NCBI GenBank assembly: GCA_016200915.1
Contig: JACQDV010000027.1
Coordinates: 21,084-85,083, forward strand
Direction of reading: 5' to 3'
Origin: Sphingobacteriales bacterium
Lineage (GTDB): Bacteria; Bacteroidota; Bacteroidia; Chitinophagales; Chitinophagaceae
Length of the DNA stretch: 64,000 nucleotides
A program made the position numbers and the translations under genes. Positions 1-9,554 of this stretch are shown here, piece after piece. Position 1 is the stretch's first letter. Every line of letters begins with the position of its first letter. The notes under the pieces are model-generated. The model did no database searches, was not told where the DNA came from, and saw only the letters and a list, made by a program, of their open reading frames with translations.

Positions 1-1
1 T

Positions 2-319
2 AAAAAACTTATTAGTATTTGTGAAGCACAGGGCGGCTTTTATGAACCGATGCATGCTAAGTATTCCAAAACAATTGAATCAACAGCCGCAGGAATCATC
101 AGTGAATTTGATAACCGAAAAATTGCAAGGGTAGCCAAATTGGCCGGGGCCCCGGATGCTGCAGAGGCTGGGATTGACTTTAAAGTCCTGCTCAATCAAA
201 ATATTATGATTGGTCAGCCGCTGTTTACTATTTATGCTAATTCACCAGGCGAACTGGAATATGCTTATGACTACTACAAACAAAATGAAAAGCAAATAAT
301 AAAACTTAGTTATGAATAA
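2..319 (+). CDS. Thymidine/AMP phosphorylase family, C-terminal part (5' end outside window)
   Basis: The reading frame is open from base 2, so the gene starts before the window; an internal ATG at 50 is not the true start. The visible ~105 residues match the C-terminal domain of the nucleoside phosphorylase family: an ICEAQGG segment, then KLAGAPDAAEAGIDF and IGQPLFTIYANSPGEL, the usual barrel-sandwich end of thymidine phosphorylase and of AMP phosphorylase. These enzymes split a nucleoside or AMP with phosphate to give a free base and a sugar phosphate; the substrate cannot be told from this fragment. The stop overlaps the start of the PRPP synthase gene by 8 bases, so the two are probably translationally coupled and metabolically linked. 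Confidence 0.8.
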   Translation, partial: KKLISICEAQGGFYEPMHAKYSKTIESTAAGIISEFDNRKIARVAKLAGAPDAAEAGIDFKVLLNQNIMIGQPLFTIYANSPGELEYAYDYYKQNEKQIIKLSYE

Positions 320-1211
320 CTGTGTGCTTTTTACGATACCCGGTAATGAAGTGTTGGCTAACTCTTTAATAAAACTGTTGCATGCAGAACCTGGCGAAGC
401 CATCATCCGCCATTTTCCTGACGGGGAAACTTATGTAAAAGTAAATTCAAATGTATTTGAGAAAGAAGCTATCATAGTTTGTTCACTTCATCAGCCGGAC
501 GATAAAATATTACCGCTTTATTTTTTGGCAAAAACCTTAAAAGAATTCAGGGCCTCTCCCGTTACCCTGGTGTCACCCTACTTAGCTTATATGCGGCAGG
601 ATAAAAGATTTACAGATGGTGAATGCATCAGTTCCGAATTGTTTGCCAAACTGCTTTCTTCATTTGTTGACAAACTCATCACCATTGACCCACATTTACA
701 CCGTCGTATCTCACTGGATGAAATTTATCCAATTCATACTTCTGTATTACATGTATCTCATCTTGTTTCAAAATGGATTAATGAAAATATTCATCAACCT
801 GTATTGATTGGCCCCGATAGTGAGAGTGAACAATGGGTAAGTAAAGTGGCTGGGGATGCAAATGTTCCTTATATCATACTGGAAAAAATCCGCAAGGGTG
901 ACAGGAATGTAAAAGTGTCGGTGCCACAAGTTGAAAAATATAAAGAATATACTCCGGTGATGGTTGATGATATTATTTCTACCGGAAATACCATGATAGA
1001 AACCATTGGTCATTTAAAAAAAGCAGGAATGAAGCAACCTGTTTGCATTGGGATTCACGCAGTATTTGCTTCAAGGGCTTATGAGAAATTAATTAAGGCC
1101 GGTGCTCAAAAAGTTGTTACCTGTAATACAATTGCTCATCCTTCCAATGCAATTTATATGGATGAGTTGCTGGCACAGGAAATTTGTAAAAACAGTTTTG
1201 TGATAGACTAA
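312..1211 (+). CDS. prs: Ribose-phosphate pyrophosphokinase (PRPP synthase)
   Basis: Cytoplasmic enzyme making PRPP from ribose 5-phosphate and ATP for nucleotide and NAD synthesis. At 299 residues it is slightly shorter than housekeeping PRPP synthases (~315). Visible motifs are the N-terminal RHFPDGET segment, YMRQDKRF (ATP-binding flexible loop), TIDPHLHR (metal-binding His region) and the PRPP loop VMVDDIISTGNTM near residues 216-228. It overlaps the phosphorylase upstream by 8 bases. The pairing with a phosphorylase and the divergent length suggest an accessory paralogue salvaging sugar phosphates, not the cell's only PRPP synthase; that is inference. Confidence 0.88.
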   Translation: MNNCVLFTIPGNEVLANSLIKLLHAEPGEAIIRHFPDGETYVKVNSNVFEKEAIIVCSLHQPDDKILPLYFLAKTLKEFRASPVTLVSPYLAYMRQDKRFTDGECISSELFAKLLSSFVDKLITIDPHLHRRISLDEIYPIHTSVLHVSHLVSKWINENIHQPVLIGPDSESEQWVSKVAGDANVPYIILEKIRKGDRNVKVSVPQVEKYKEYTPVMVDDIISTGNTMIETIGHLKKAGMKQPVCIGIHAVFASRAYEKLIKAGAQKVVTCNTIAHPSNAIYMDELLAQEICKNSFVID

Positions 1212-1222
1212 AAATATTTTTT

Positions 1223-1741
1223 ATGAAAACAATTGAAAGAACTGAAATATTTAATGCAATGCCTGAGCAGGTTTTCAAATGCATTGATGACCTGGGCGTA
1301 TCCGGCATGCACATGACTAAGTCCTCCATGATGATGATGGGAAGTAAACTAAATCTCGAATACCTGACTGAAAAACATGCGGGTCCTGGTACAAAGTACA
1401 GATGGATGGGTAAAATGATGGGTATGCCAATGGATTTTACAGTGGAAGTAACGAAATGGATTGCGGGAAAAGAAAAAATATGGGAAACGATTGACAATCC
1501 AAAGATGATTATTTACTCCTGGCACCAGATGCATTTGATAACGACTCCTATGTATAATAATGGCACGGAAGCAGAGCTATCCATCAGTTATGAAAAGCCA
1601 AAAGGATTCTTTTATAAAATATTGTCTTTTCTTTTTGCCGATTGGTATTGCAACTGGTGTTTGAATAGAATGCTGGATGATGTAAAACTAACTATTGAAT
1701 TACCTGTAATTAACAATCAATTATTAACAAATAAAATTTAA
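1223..1741 (+). CDS. SRPBCC-family (START/polyketide cyclase-like) protein
   Basis: Small soluble protein of 172 residues with the SRPBCC helix-grip pattern: an N-terminal beta strand (TIERTEIFNAMPEQVFKCID), a central antiparallel sheet with KYRWMGKMMGMPMDF, and a long C-terminal helix. The family binds hydrophobic ligands in a deep cavity; no ligand can be predicted. There is no signal peptide, so it is cytoplasmic. It lies 11 bases after the PRPP synthase and 4 bases before the SPFH gene, so it is probably in the same operon. Unusually Met-rich around residues 30-40 and 68-76. Confidence 0.7.
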   Translation: MKTIERTEIFNAMPEQVFKCIDDLGVSGMHMTKSSMMMMGSKLNLEYLTEKHAGPGTKYRWMGKMMGMPMDFTVEVTKWIAGKEKIWETIDNPKMIIYSWHQMHLITTPMYNNGTEAELSISYEKPKGFFYKILSFLFADWYCNWCLNRMLDDVKLTIELPVINNQLLTNKI

Positions 1742-1745
1742 AAAA

Positions 1746-2645
1746 ATGAAAACGAATTTTCTTTCCTGGCAATTCAGGATGCAAAGACAAACTGTAAAAC
1801 AGTTTGGTGTCTTTTTATTATTTGCTTTTACTGCACTGTTTTTTTTACAAAGTTGTTCGGTGGTACGCCCCGGAGAAACAGCGCTGAAAACACGGTGGGG
1901 CAAATACAAGGATGGAACGCTGACGCAGGGGCTTCATGTTTACAACCCTATTGGAACAAAAGTGATCAAATACAGCCTGCGTATTACAGAGTATTCCGAG
2001 AAAATGCATCTGCCCACAAAAGAAGGTTTAGAAATTAATACGGCATTAACGCTATTGTATCATCTTAAACCCGGCTCGGAACAAAGTGTATATTCAAAAT
2101 TTGGCAACGACTACGCTTCGCCTCTTATTCTGAACAACCTGTATGCTATTGCACGGCAGTCCACAATCAGCTACTATGCCAATGACATCATCACTCAAAG
2201 GGAAACTATGGAAAAAGAGATTACAGAAAGTCTTGTAGCCAATGTTTCTCCCTACGGTATTGTAATTGACAAAGTGCTGCTCAAAGATATTATCCTGCCC
2301 TCTGACATAACGCAGGCAATTGCCAATAAAGTGAGTGCCCAGCAAGTGGCACAGAAGGCAGAGTTTGATGTACAAAAACAAAGAGTAGAGCTTAATTTTT
2401 CTATTGAGAAACAGCTTAAAGAAGCACAGCTTACCGTGGACAAACAAAAAATAGAAGCGGAGCGTTTACAAATTGAAGCCGAATCAATAAAGAAGGCGCA
2501 AATTATCATTAATGAATCGCTTACAGACAAAGTGCTTAAATACAAAAGCCTGGAAATAACAAAGGGTCTGATAACATCGCCAAATGCAAAAGTTATCATT
2601 TCTAATGGCAACACTCCTTTTCTTTTGAATACCGGCAATCAATAA
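1746..2645 (+). CDS. Prohibitin/SPFH-domain (band 7) lipoprotein
   Basis: 299 residues. The N-terminus has a hydrophobic stretch ending in FFLQSCS, a lipobox-like Cys near residue 37, followed by VVRPGETALKTRWGKYKDGTL, the typical start of a band 7 domain. A long charged helix (~residues 195-265, rich in QKAEFDVQKQRVEL-type heptads) forms the C-terminal coiled coil through which SPFH proteins oligomerise. Prohibitin-like proteins organise membrane microdomains and protease complexes. The protein is probably membrane-anchored. Follows the SRPBCC gene by 4 bases; about 95 bases separate it from the amylase. Confidence 0.8.
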   Translation: MKTNFLSWQFRMQRQTVKQFGVFLLFAFTALFFLQSCSVVRPGETALKTRWGKYKDGTLTQGLHVYNPIGTKVIKYSLRITEYSEKMHLPTKEGLEINTALTLLYHLKPGSEQSVYSKFGNDYASPLILNNLYAIARQSTISYYANDIITQRETMEKEITESLVANVSPYGIVIDKVLLKDIILPSDITQAIANKVSAQQVAQKAEFDVQKQRVELNFSIEKQLKEAQLTVDKQKIEAERLQIEAESIKKAQIIINESLTDKVLKYKSLEITKGLITSPNAKVIISNGNTPFLLNTGNQ

Positions 2646-2741
2646 TGCATTCGTAGATAGATGGTTGGGACAACGATGTTATGTATAACGTATAAACATT
2701 TAGTTAAACAGTAACGATACAATTTATTTAAAAATATAATT

Positions 2742-4508
2742 ATGAAAGATCCTATTATAAGCGAGCATGGCGTATTGCTACACCATACAAACATAACAAG
2801 TAAAGCTGCGGAAAAAACAATCCACTCCATAAATGATATTGATCTTTCGCCAAAGCCTGGCAAGAAGTATTGGAATGATTGCCACCGTGAATTGAGAGAA
2901 GAATTTATTTACTTTTTATTAGTTGACCGTTTTCACGACAGCAACAAAAGACATAGCGCAGATTTTGATGTAAGACATTCGGGCTACGGTGATGATGCCC
3001 AATTAAGCAAACTATGCGGCGGCACTTTACGTGGCATTATCAGTAATCTCACATACATAAAAAACCTGGGTTGCACAGCCATATGGCTTAGCCCAGTTTT
3101 TAAAAATAATCCTGAGTCATATCATGGTTATGCTATTGAAAATTACCTGGAGATTGACGAACGTTTCGGAACAAAAGATGACCTTGAAGAACTGGTAGTG
3201 CAGGCGCATCAAAATGATATGAGGGTTTTCCTCGATATAGTTTTGCATCATACCGGTGATAACTGGAACTATCCTGAAGGCAACCCATATTATTATCATG
3301 AAGGAACCGAATTTGATTTTGGAGAATGGCGATACCCCGACCGGCCTGTTCCTATTGAGCTAAAAAACCCTGCCCTGTACGGCCGCAAAGGACAGATACG
3401 AAATTTTGATGATTACCCTGAAACAAGGGACGGAGATTTTTTTAGCTTAAAGGCATTTAAAAATGATGAGTCAAGGGAAGCAATTCATGTTCAAAAAATA
3501 TTAACGGCAATACATTGTTACTGGATTAAGGAATTAGATATTGATGGTTTTCGGTTGGATGCAGTAAAACACATGGGAGCATTATCTATCAGCCGCTTTT
3601 GTTCTTATGTAAGAGAGTATGCCTATTCTCTTGGCAAGAAAAATTTCTTTTTATTTGGCGAAATAGTGGGAGCTGATTCAATGGTAAGTAACTATTTAGG
3701 GCCAAAAACATTGACTGCTTTTAATGACCAAAACATCTACTTTGGATTAAACTCAGCGCTGGATTTTCAATTACATTTTGCACTCGAAGGAGTTATAAAA
3801 GGAAAAGACTCTCCCGGGAAACTGATTGAGCGATATACTGAACTGCAAAAAAATGCGCTTGACCGTGGCGAATATGGAGAATTCCTGGTTACATTTCTTG
3901 ACAATCACGACCAGATTGGAGATGAATTCAAGCATCGTTTTGGATATAATGCCGAACCGCAGCAAATTATTGCCGGTGCTGCTTTTCTTCTCTGTGCATT
4001 AGGCACCCCCTGTATTTATTATGGAACAGAACAGGGGCTTGATGGTTGTGGCAGAGGCGACCGCTATATCAGGGAGTGCATGTTTAATCCAAACAATAAA
4101 ACCACAAACTTATTGAATCAGCAATCGGAGATATATCAGGCAATTGCTTCAATTGCACAATTCAGAAAAGAAAGCAACGTATTGAAATTTGGCAGAATGT
4201 TCATGCGGGAAACCTCAAAAGATGGCATTCACTTTCATTTACCTGAATGTCATAAATGTATCCTTGCTTTTTCAAGAATTTTATACGACCAGGAAATCGT
4301 ATTTGTATTTAATTCATCCATGAGTGATGTAAAGGAAGAATATATATTGGTGGACTGCCAGTTAAACCGTGATAAAAAAGTAATGAAACCATTATACGGA
4401 TATAAAAGCAATGTAGAAATAATGCATTCTGAGATCCCGTCAAATCCCATGTGTTATATAAAACTGTATTTAAAACCTATGCAATTGGTTATTCTAAAAA
4501 ATTATTAA
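2742..4508 (+). CDS. Cytoplasmic alpha-amylase-family glycoside hydrolase (GH13)
   Basis: 588 residues without a signal peptide, so an intracellular alpha-glucan enzyme. The four GH13 regions are present: DIVLHHTG (region I, with His replacing the usual Asn before the conserved His), GFRLDAVKH with the nucleophile Asp ~273, LFGEIVG with the acid/base Glu ~307, and FLDNHDQ with the transition-state Asp ~390. GTPCIYYGTEQGL is the usual late barrel motif. A small C-terminal beta domain follows. Likely acts on glycogen-type oligosaccharides or trehalose-like sugars; the exact specificity is not visible. Last gene of the 5' cluster, 26 bases before the T9SS protein. Confidence 0.85.
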   Translation: MKDPIISEHGVLLHHTNITSKAAEKTIHSINDIDLSPKPGKKYWNDCHRELREEFIYFLLVDRFHDSNKRHSADFDVRHSGYGDDAQLSKLCGGTLRGIISNLTYIKNLGCTAIWLSPVFKNNPESYHGYAIENYLEIDERFGTKDDLEELVVQAHQNDMRVFLDIVLHHTGDNWNYPEGNPYYYHEGTEFDFGEWRYPDRPVPIELKNPALYGRKGQIRNFDDYPETRDGDFFSLKAFKNDESREAIHVQKILTAIHCYWIKELDIDGFRLDAVKHMGALSISRFCSYVREYAYSLGKKNFFLFGEIVGADSMVSNYLGPKTLTAFNDQNIYFGLNSALDFQLHFALEGVIKGKDSPGKLIERYTELQKNALDRGEYGEFLVTFLDNHDQIGDEFKHRFGYNAEPQQIIAGAAFLLCALGTPCIYYGTEQGLDGCGRGDRYIRECMFNPNNKTTNLLNQQSEIYQAIASIAQFRKESNVLKFGRMFMRETSKDGIHFHLPECHKCILAFSRILYDQEIVFVFNSSMSDVKEEYILVDCQLNRDKKVMKPLYGYKSNVEIMHSEIPSNPMCYIKLYLKPMQLVILKNY

Positions 4509-4533
4509 AGGTAGTAATAGGCAGACAAACAAA

Positions 4534-7500
4534 ATGTATAGAAAACTTTTCATACTGTTATTATTTTTTGGACTGAAGGAAAATCATGCTTCAGCACAAT
4601 CGGGAATTGCCAATTTCGAGTTTGTGGAGAATAAAGGACAATGGGACAATAAAGTAAAATTCTGTGGGCAAATAAATTCAGGGGCTTTCTTTTTGCAAGA
4701 GAACGGTTTTACCGTTTTATTGCACAACCCGCAAGAATTACAGGAAGTGATGCATGGGTATTCTGACAGCTCCAGCAGCACCGGAAATAACAATCGGATG
4801 CTTCATTCCCATTCCTATGCCGTACATTTTGCCGGGGCTAATGATAACATTCAAATTATCCCTGAAAAGGTTCTAAGCTCCTATAATAATTATTTCATCG
4901 GCAATGATCCATCTAAATGGGCTGCAAACTGCAAAATTTACCAGGCGTTTACTTATAAAAATGTTTACCCAAATATTGATGTACGCTATTATTCCGATCA
5001 GGGCCGGTTAAAATATGAGATAGTTGTCCATCCGGGCGGCGATGTGAATAATATTACCATGAAATATGAAGGCGTAGATAAACTGACTGTTAAAAACAGG
5101 GAGCTTCTTATTAAAACGTCGGTGGGTGAAGTAAAAGAATTGTACCCCTACTCTTACCAGGTGAACGGGTTTACAAATACAAAAGATGAAATTGACTGCA
5201 GGTATGAAGTGTCAGCAGATAATGTGGTAAGATTTAAAATGAAAAACTATTCCACTAAAGTTACGCTGGTTATTGATCCGACTCTAATATTCTCAACCTT
5301 TACCGGCAGCTCTGCGGATAATTGGGGATTCAGTGCTACACCGGGTCCCGATGGAAGTACTTTTGTTGCCGGTATTGTTTTTGGCAGCGGATTTCCTGTT
5401 TCTACCGGGGCGTTTCAAACCAATTTTCAGGGCGGCAATATCCAGAAAATTGATATAGGTATTATGAAATTAAGCGCCAATGGCAGCAATCGGATTTATG
5501 CGACTTATCTTGGCGGCAATGCCGATGAGTATCCTCATAGCCTGGTAAGTGATGAACAGGGAAACCTGGTAGTGGCAGGTAAAACTTATTCAAGCAACTA
5601 TCCTGTTTCTTCAGGAGGAGTAGTGGGAACTGGCGGAGGAGCTGATATAATAGTGACGAAATTAAATGCTGCAGGCAACGCACTGATTGGTTCAATGCGC
5701 ATCGGAGGAACTGGTAATGATGGAGTAAATATCGAAACACAACATCAAACGACAAATCACCGGTCTGTTTCTCTTATTCGTTTTTATGGCGATGAGTCAA
5801 GAAGCGAAGTAATACTTGATGCAGCAAATAATATTTACCTGGCTTCTTCCACACAGTCAGCTAATTTCCCTGTATCTCCGGGTGTCTTTCAGCCTAATTA
5901 TGGAGGCGGTATTCAGGATGGAGTATTATTAAAAATCAACCCCACCTGTAATGCACTATTATTCTCTTCCTTTTTGGGGGGATCTAAAGAAGATGCGGCT
6001 TTTGTGCTGGCATTAAATCCGTTAAACAATAACATATATGTTGCCGGTGCTACAGCCAGTAATGATTTTCCCGGTGATAAAACTACTGCCCTGCAACCGG
6101 TGTACCAGGGTGGAATTTCGGATGGTTTTATTACTATAGTGTCCAATGATGGTGCATCTCTAATTAAAACAACCTACCAGGGAACAAACCAGGTAGATAA
6201 CATTTATGGTATCCAGTTTGACAAAAATGGCTTCCCCTACATCATGGGTACTACCCGTGGCAGTTGGCCCGTAGTAAACGCAGCTTTTGTAAATCCCGGC
6301 GCCAAACAGTTCATTTCAAAATTACTTCCCGATTTGTCAAACTACGTTTATTCCACCACATTTGGGACCAATAATTCATTACCTAATATCTCTCCTGTAG
6401 CATTTTTAGTTGACCGCTGTGAGAATGTGTACATCTCCGGGTGGGGCGGTTATTTATTTCCCGGATCAGATCCCTATGGACAGGCTGGAACAATGGGTAT
6501 GCCCGTAACGTCAGATGCGATTAAGGGAACTACGGATGGGTATGATTTTTATTTTATCGTCATTAAAAAAAATGCTTCCCAATTGTTGTATGGATCTTTC
6601 TTTGGGCAAAATGGAGGATGGGTTAATGACCATGTTGATGGTGGCACCAGCCGCTATGATGTTAATGGCGTTATCTACCAGGCTATATGTGCAAACTGTG
6701 GTGGAGGTGCAGTGTTTCCAACTACACCGGGTGTATGGAGTCCGGGTAATGGTACGGGTGGCCAGGCATGCAATTTAGCTGTCGTAAAAATCGCTTTCAA
6801 TTTTGCCGGTGTATCATCTGGCGTTCGTTCTTTTATCAATGCAAAGTATGACAGCACAGGTTGCGTGCCTCTTACTGTTGTATTGCGGGATACGGTTCGC
6901 AATGCACAAAGCTATGAATGGGATTTTGGCGATGGATCTCCCGGTTTGCAAACTGCCAGTTACGAAGTTTCCTACACTTATAATCAACCAGGTAATTACC
7001 GTGTCCGGCTGATAGCCATTGATTCCGCAACTTGTAATATCCGGGATACTTCTTATATAACAATCCGGGCTGGCGACAATAAAGCAAATCTTGCTTTTAT
7101 TTCTACCAAATTACCTCCTTGCCAGTCCCTAACATACCGGTTTGATAATATATCAACTGCACCCTTGAGCCAGCCATTAACAAACAAATTATTTGTGTGG
7201 GATTTTGGAGACGGATTAAGAACAAGTGTGACAGGACTATCACCAGTTACACATTCATTTCCATCACCGGGTACTTACAGGGTGAGATTGATTTTAATGG
7301 ATACTGCTTATTGCAACACCCCTGATTCAATAGAACAACAACTCAGCATATCCCCGCTGGTAAAGGCACAATTTGAAACACCTTTGGTGGGTTGTACTCC
7401 ATATAAAGCCGTATTTAAAAATACTTCGCTGGGAGGGCAACGCTTCATTTGGAATTTTGGAGACGGCATGAGTTCTTCGGAAATAAACCCGGTGCATGAT

Positions 7501-8124
7501 TACCTTACAGGAACTTACCAGGTGAAGTTAATTGCTATTGATTCTTCTACGTGCAACATTACAGATACCAGCGCAATAACAACCATAACCGTTAGCCCCA
7601 AACCTGTTGCCGTCATGAGCCACAGCCCACTTATTCCAGAGGCAAACAAGCCGGTAATTTTTTCTAATTATTCAACCGGGGCAAATAAGTTTAAATGGGA
7701 ATTTGGGGATGGGGACTCGGCTTTTAGATTTTCTGTTGATACGATAGCTCATCAATACAATGAAACCGGTACTTATACTGCCCGCCTGATTGCTTTTAAT
7801 GCTGCAGGCTGCACAGATACTGCATATCACGCAGTAAGTGTATTAATTAATCCCTTGCTGGATGTACCCAATGCCTTTACGCCAGGCCGTTTCGGAAAAA
7901 ACAGCATGTTGAAAGTAGAGGGTTTTGGTATTAAAACAATGACATTCCGTATTTACAACCGCTGGGGACAAAAAGTTTTTGAAACACATAACAGCACTGA
8001 AGGCTGGGATGGAACATTTAATGGAGTGCCGCAGCCAATGGATGTATATGTGTACACATTAAGTGTTGATTTTATCGATGGGAAAAAAATAGAAAAACAG
8101 GGAGACATTACACTGATAAGATAA
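4534..8124 (+). CDS. Large secreted PKD-repeat protein with T9SS type-B sorting domain
   Basis: 1196 residues. A signal peptide (RKLFILLLFFGLKENHASAQ) precedes an N-terminal domain beginning FEFVENKGQWDNKVKF, typical of the DUF7948 domain in Bacteroidota surface proteins. Residues ~250-700 form SBBP-type beta-propeller repeats (YATYLGG, LLFSSFLGGSKEDAAF, GSFFG). Four PKD-like domains follow, each with WDFGDG/WNFGDG/WEFGDG. The last ~85 residues (VPNAFTPG... FRIYNRWGQKVFET...GWDGTFNG) are the gliding-motility-associated CHU_C domain, the T9SS type-B sorting signal. The protein should be exported by T9SS and displayed or released. A PorP/SprF-like gene follows 15 bases downstream, the usual arrangement. 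Confidence 0.9.
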   Translation: MYRKLFILLLFFGLKENHASAQSGIANFEFVENKGQWDNKVKFCGQINSGAFFLQENGFTVLLHNPQELQEVMHGYSDSSSSTGNNNRMLHSHSYAVHFAGANDNIQIIPEKVLSSYNNYFIGNDPSKWAANCKIYQAFTYKNVYPNIDVRYYSDQGRLKYEIVVHPGGDVNNITMKYEGVDKLTVKNRELLIKTSVGEVKELYPYSYQVNGFTNTKDEIDCRYEVSADNVVRFKMKNYSTKVTLVIDPTLIFSTFTGSSADNWGFSATPGPDGSTFVAGIVFGSGFPVSTGAFQTNFQGGNIQKIDIGIMKLSANGSNRIYATYLGGNADEYPHSLVSDEQGNLVVAGKTYSSNYPVSSGGVVGTGGGADIIVTKLNAAGNALIGSMRIGGTGNDGVNIETQHQTTNHRSVSLIRFYGDESRSEVILDAANNIYLASSTQSANFPVSPGVFQPNYGGGIQDGVLLKINPTCNALLFSSFLGGSKEDAAFVLALNPLNNNIYVAGATASNDFPGDKTTALQPVYQGGISDGFITIVSNDGASLIKTTYQGTNQVDNIYGIQFDKNGFPYIMGTTRGSWPVVNAAFVNPGAKQFISKLLPDLSNYVYSTTFGTNNSLPNISPVAFLVDRCENVYISGWGGYLFPGSDPYGQAGTMGMPVTSDAIKGTTDGYDFYFIVIKKNASQLLYGSFFGQNGGWVNDHVDGGTSRYDVNGVIYQAICANCGGGAVFPTTPGVWSPGNGTGGQACNLAVVKIAFNFAGVSSGVRSFINAKYDSTGCVPLTVVLRDTVRNAQSYEWDFGDGSPGLQTASYEVSYTYNQPGNYRVRLIAIDSATCNIRDTSYITIRAGDNKANLAFISTKLPPCQSLTYRFDNISTAPLSQPLTNKLFVWDFGDGLRTSVTGLSPVTHSFPSPGTYRVRLILMDTAYCNTPDSIEQQLSISPLVKAQFETPLVGCTPYKAVFKNTSLGGQRFIWNFGDGMSSSEINPVHDYLTGTYQVKLIAIDSSTCNITDTSAITTITVSPKPVAVMSHSPLIPEANKPVIFSNYSTGANKFKWEFGDGDSAFRFSVDTIAHQYNETGTYTARLIAFNAAGCTDTAYHAVSVLINPLLDVPNAFTPGRFGKNSMLKVEGFGIKTMTFRIYNRWGQKVFETHNSTEGWDGTFNGVPQPMDVYVYTLSVDFIDGKKIEKQGDITLIR

Positions 8125-8139
8125 TGAGAGCCATTAACA

Positions 8140-9243
8140 ATGACTGAGGCAAACCATATAACGACAAATTTGAAACAACAAAAAAAATGTATCAGGCAAT
8201 ACCTTGCCGTGTATACAAAAATATTTGTATTATCTTTTTATTTTGCAGTTCTTCTGTTTCCTGTTACTCAGGCACAAAGCCTGCATTTTTCACAGTGGTT
8301 TAATTCACCCTTAACTACCAATCCTGCAAATACAGGGTTTATTCCCGATGCAGATTACCGAATTGGGGCTAACTACCGTACGCAATGGTCAACTGTTATG
8401 TCTGTGCCATATAAAACAATGAGCATTTTTGGTGATGCGCAGGTATTACGCAACAGAATTGAGAATGGCTGGATTGGTTTGGGAGGGGTTATATTAAGCG
8501 ATGTTGCCGGCGCCGGTAAATTAACAACCAACAAAGTATATGGTTCATTAGCTTATCACCAGATGATTGGCATTTCCAGTTTACTGACAGCGGGGTTTAA
8601 TGCTGGCTGGGTAAATAAACGTATTAATACATCGGATTTAACATTCCCCGACCAGTTTGACGGAAAATTTTTCAGCAACCAGATACCCACCAGTGTTTTA
8701 CTGGATGTAAGGTCAGTTAGTTATTTTGATTTACAAGCCGGAATTAATTATGCTTATTTCCCTACTGATAAAATTTATTTGAATGGCGGCATAGCTGTAT
8801 GGCATATTAACCGCCCACGGGAATCTTTTTTCTCAACTGAGCAAACCGGATTTGATAGCCGGTTGTCTCCCCGCTATAGCGGCTTTTTAAATGGCAGTTT
8901 TAAGGTGAATGAAGAAGTGATAATAAATCCGATGGCATATTATACAATACAGGCACGGGCTTCTGAACTAACCGCCGGAATGTACGCTCAGTATAATTTG
9001 AAAGACGCAGGAGAGATACAATTGCTAGCAGGGCTGTATTACAGGATGAATGACGCCATAATTCCTATGGTAGGGCTTACCTGGAATAATATCCGTCTGC
9101 TTTTTTCGTATGATGTAACAATGTCATCGTTGAACAAATACAATCAAAGCCGCGGCGCCTGGGAATTTTCATTGATTAATTACGGGCTTTATAATGAGTA
9201 TAAAGGCGATAAAAAACAAAGTTTGTGCCCGGTTTTTAAATAA
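8140..9243 (+). CDS. PorP/SprF-family type IX secretion outer-membrane protein
   Basis: 367 residues. An N-terminal hydrophobic segment (residues ~30-45, ending TQAQ) is the likely signal peptide, with a long charged lead before it. Immediately after come LHFSQWFNSPLTTNPANTG and YRIGANYRTQW, hallmark segments of PorP/SprF proteins, and then alternating amphipathic strands of an outer-membrane beta-barrel. These proteins pair with a specific type-B T9SS cargo and help attach it to the cell surface. The cargo gene is immediately upstream, so they are probably co-transcribed. Confidence 0.88.
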   Translation: MTEANHITTNLKQQKKCIRQYLAVYTKIFVLSFYFAVLLFPVTQAQSLHFSQWFNSPLTTNPANTGFIPDADYRIGANYRTQWSTVMSVPYKTMSIFGDAQVLRNRIENGWIGLGGVILSDVAGAGKLTTNKVYGSLAYHQMIGISSLLTAGFNAGWVNKRINTSDLTFPDQFDGKFFSNQIPTSVLLDVRSVSYFDLQAGINYAYFPTDKIYLNGGIAVWHINRPRESFFSTEQTGFDSRLSPRYSGFLNGSFKVNEEVIINPMAYYTIQARASELTAGMYAQYNLKDAGEIQLLAGLYYRMNDAIIPMVGLTWNNIRLLFSYDVTMSSLNKYNQSRGAWEFSLINYGLYNEYKGDKKQSLCPVFK

Positions 9244-9342
9244 AACAGAAACGGCAATACCACTGCCAAAAAAAAAAGTCCGATGAACGAAATATAAAAT
9301 AGAGTGATTTAAAAAATTAGTAAACAATTAAAACCTAAAAAA

Positions 9343-9552
9343 ATGAAAAGGATTAGTATTCTATTGGGAATAGCTGTAATGGTAATTATGGCTTCCTGTA
9401 ACAACCAGTCAGCAGATAGTAATAAATCAAAAGAAATGAAAATGGACGAAATGAAAGATATGAAGATGGACAGCATGAAAATGGATAATATGAAGATGGA
9501 TAGCGCAAACCATAACAGGAACCAGATGATGGATTCTTCCATGAAAAAATAA
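9343..9552 (+). CDS. Small Met-rich lipoprotein
   Basis: 69 residues: a lipoprotein signal peptide with lipobox VIMASC (Cys ~20), then a tail made almost entirely of repeats such as EMKMDEMKDMKMDSMKMD. Periodic Met spaced with Asp/Lys and one His is what Cu(I)/Ag(I) chaperones use, so a periplasmic metal-buffering role is inferred from composition and from the neighbouring copper genes. No named family recognised. It sits 2 bases before the AlbA_2 membrane gene, so the two are probably co-translated. The same MKM/MKDM repeat style recurs in the protein at 44972-46060. Confidence 0.75.
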   Translation: MKRISILLGIAVMVIMASCNNQSADSNKSKEMKMDEMKDMKMDSMKMDNMKMDSANHNRNQMMDSSMKK

Positions 9553-9554
9553 AA

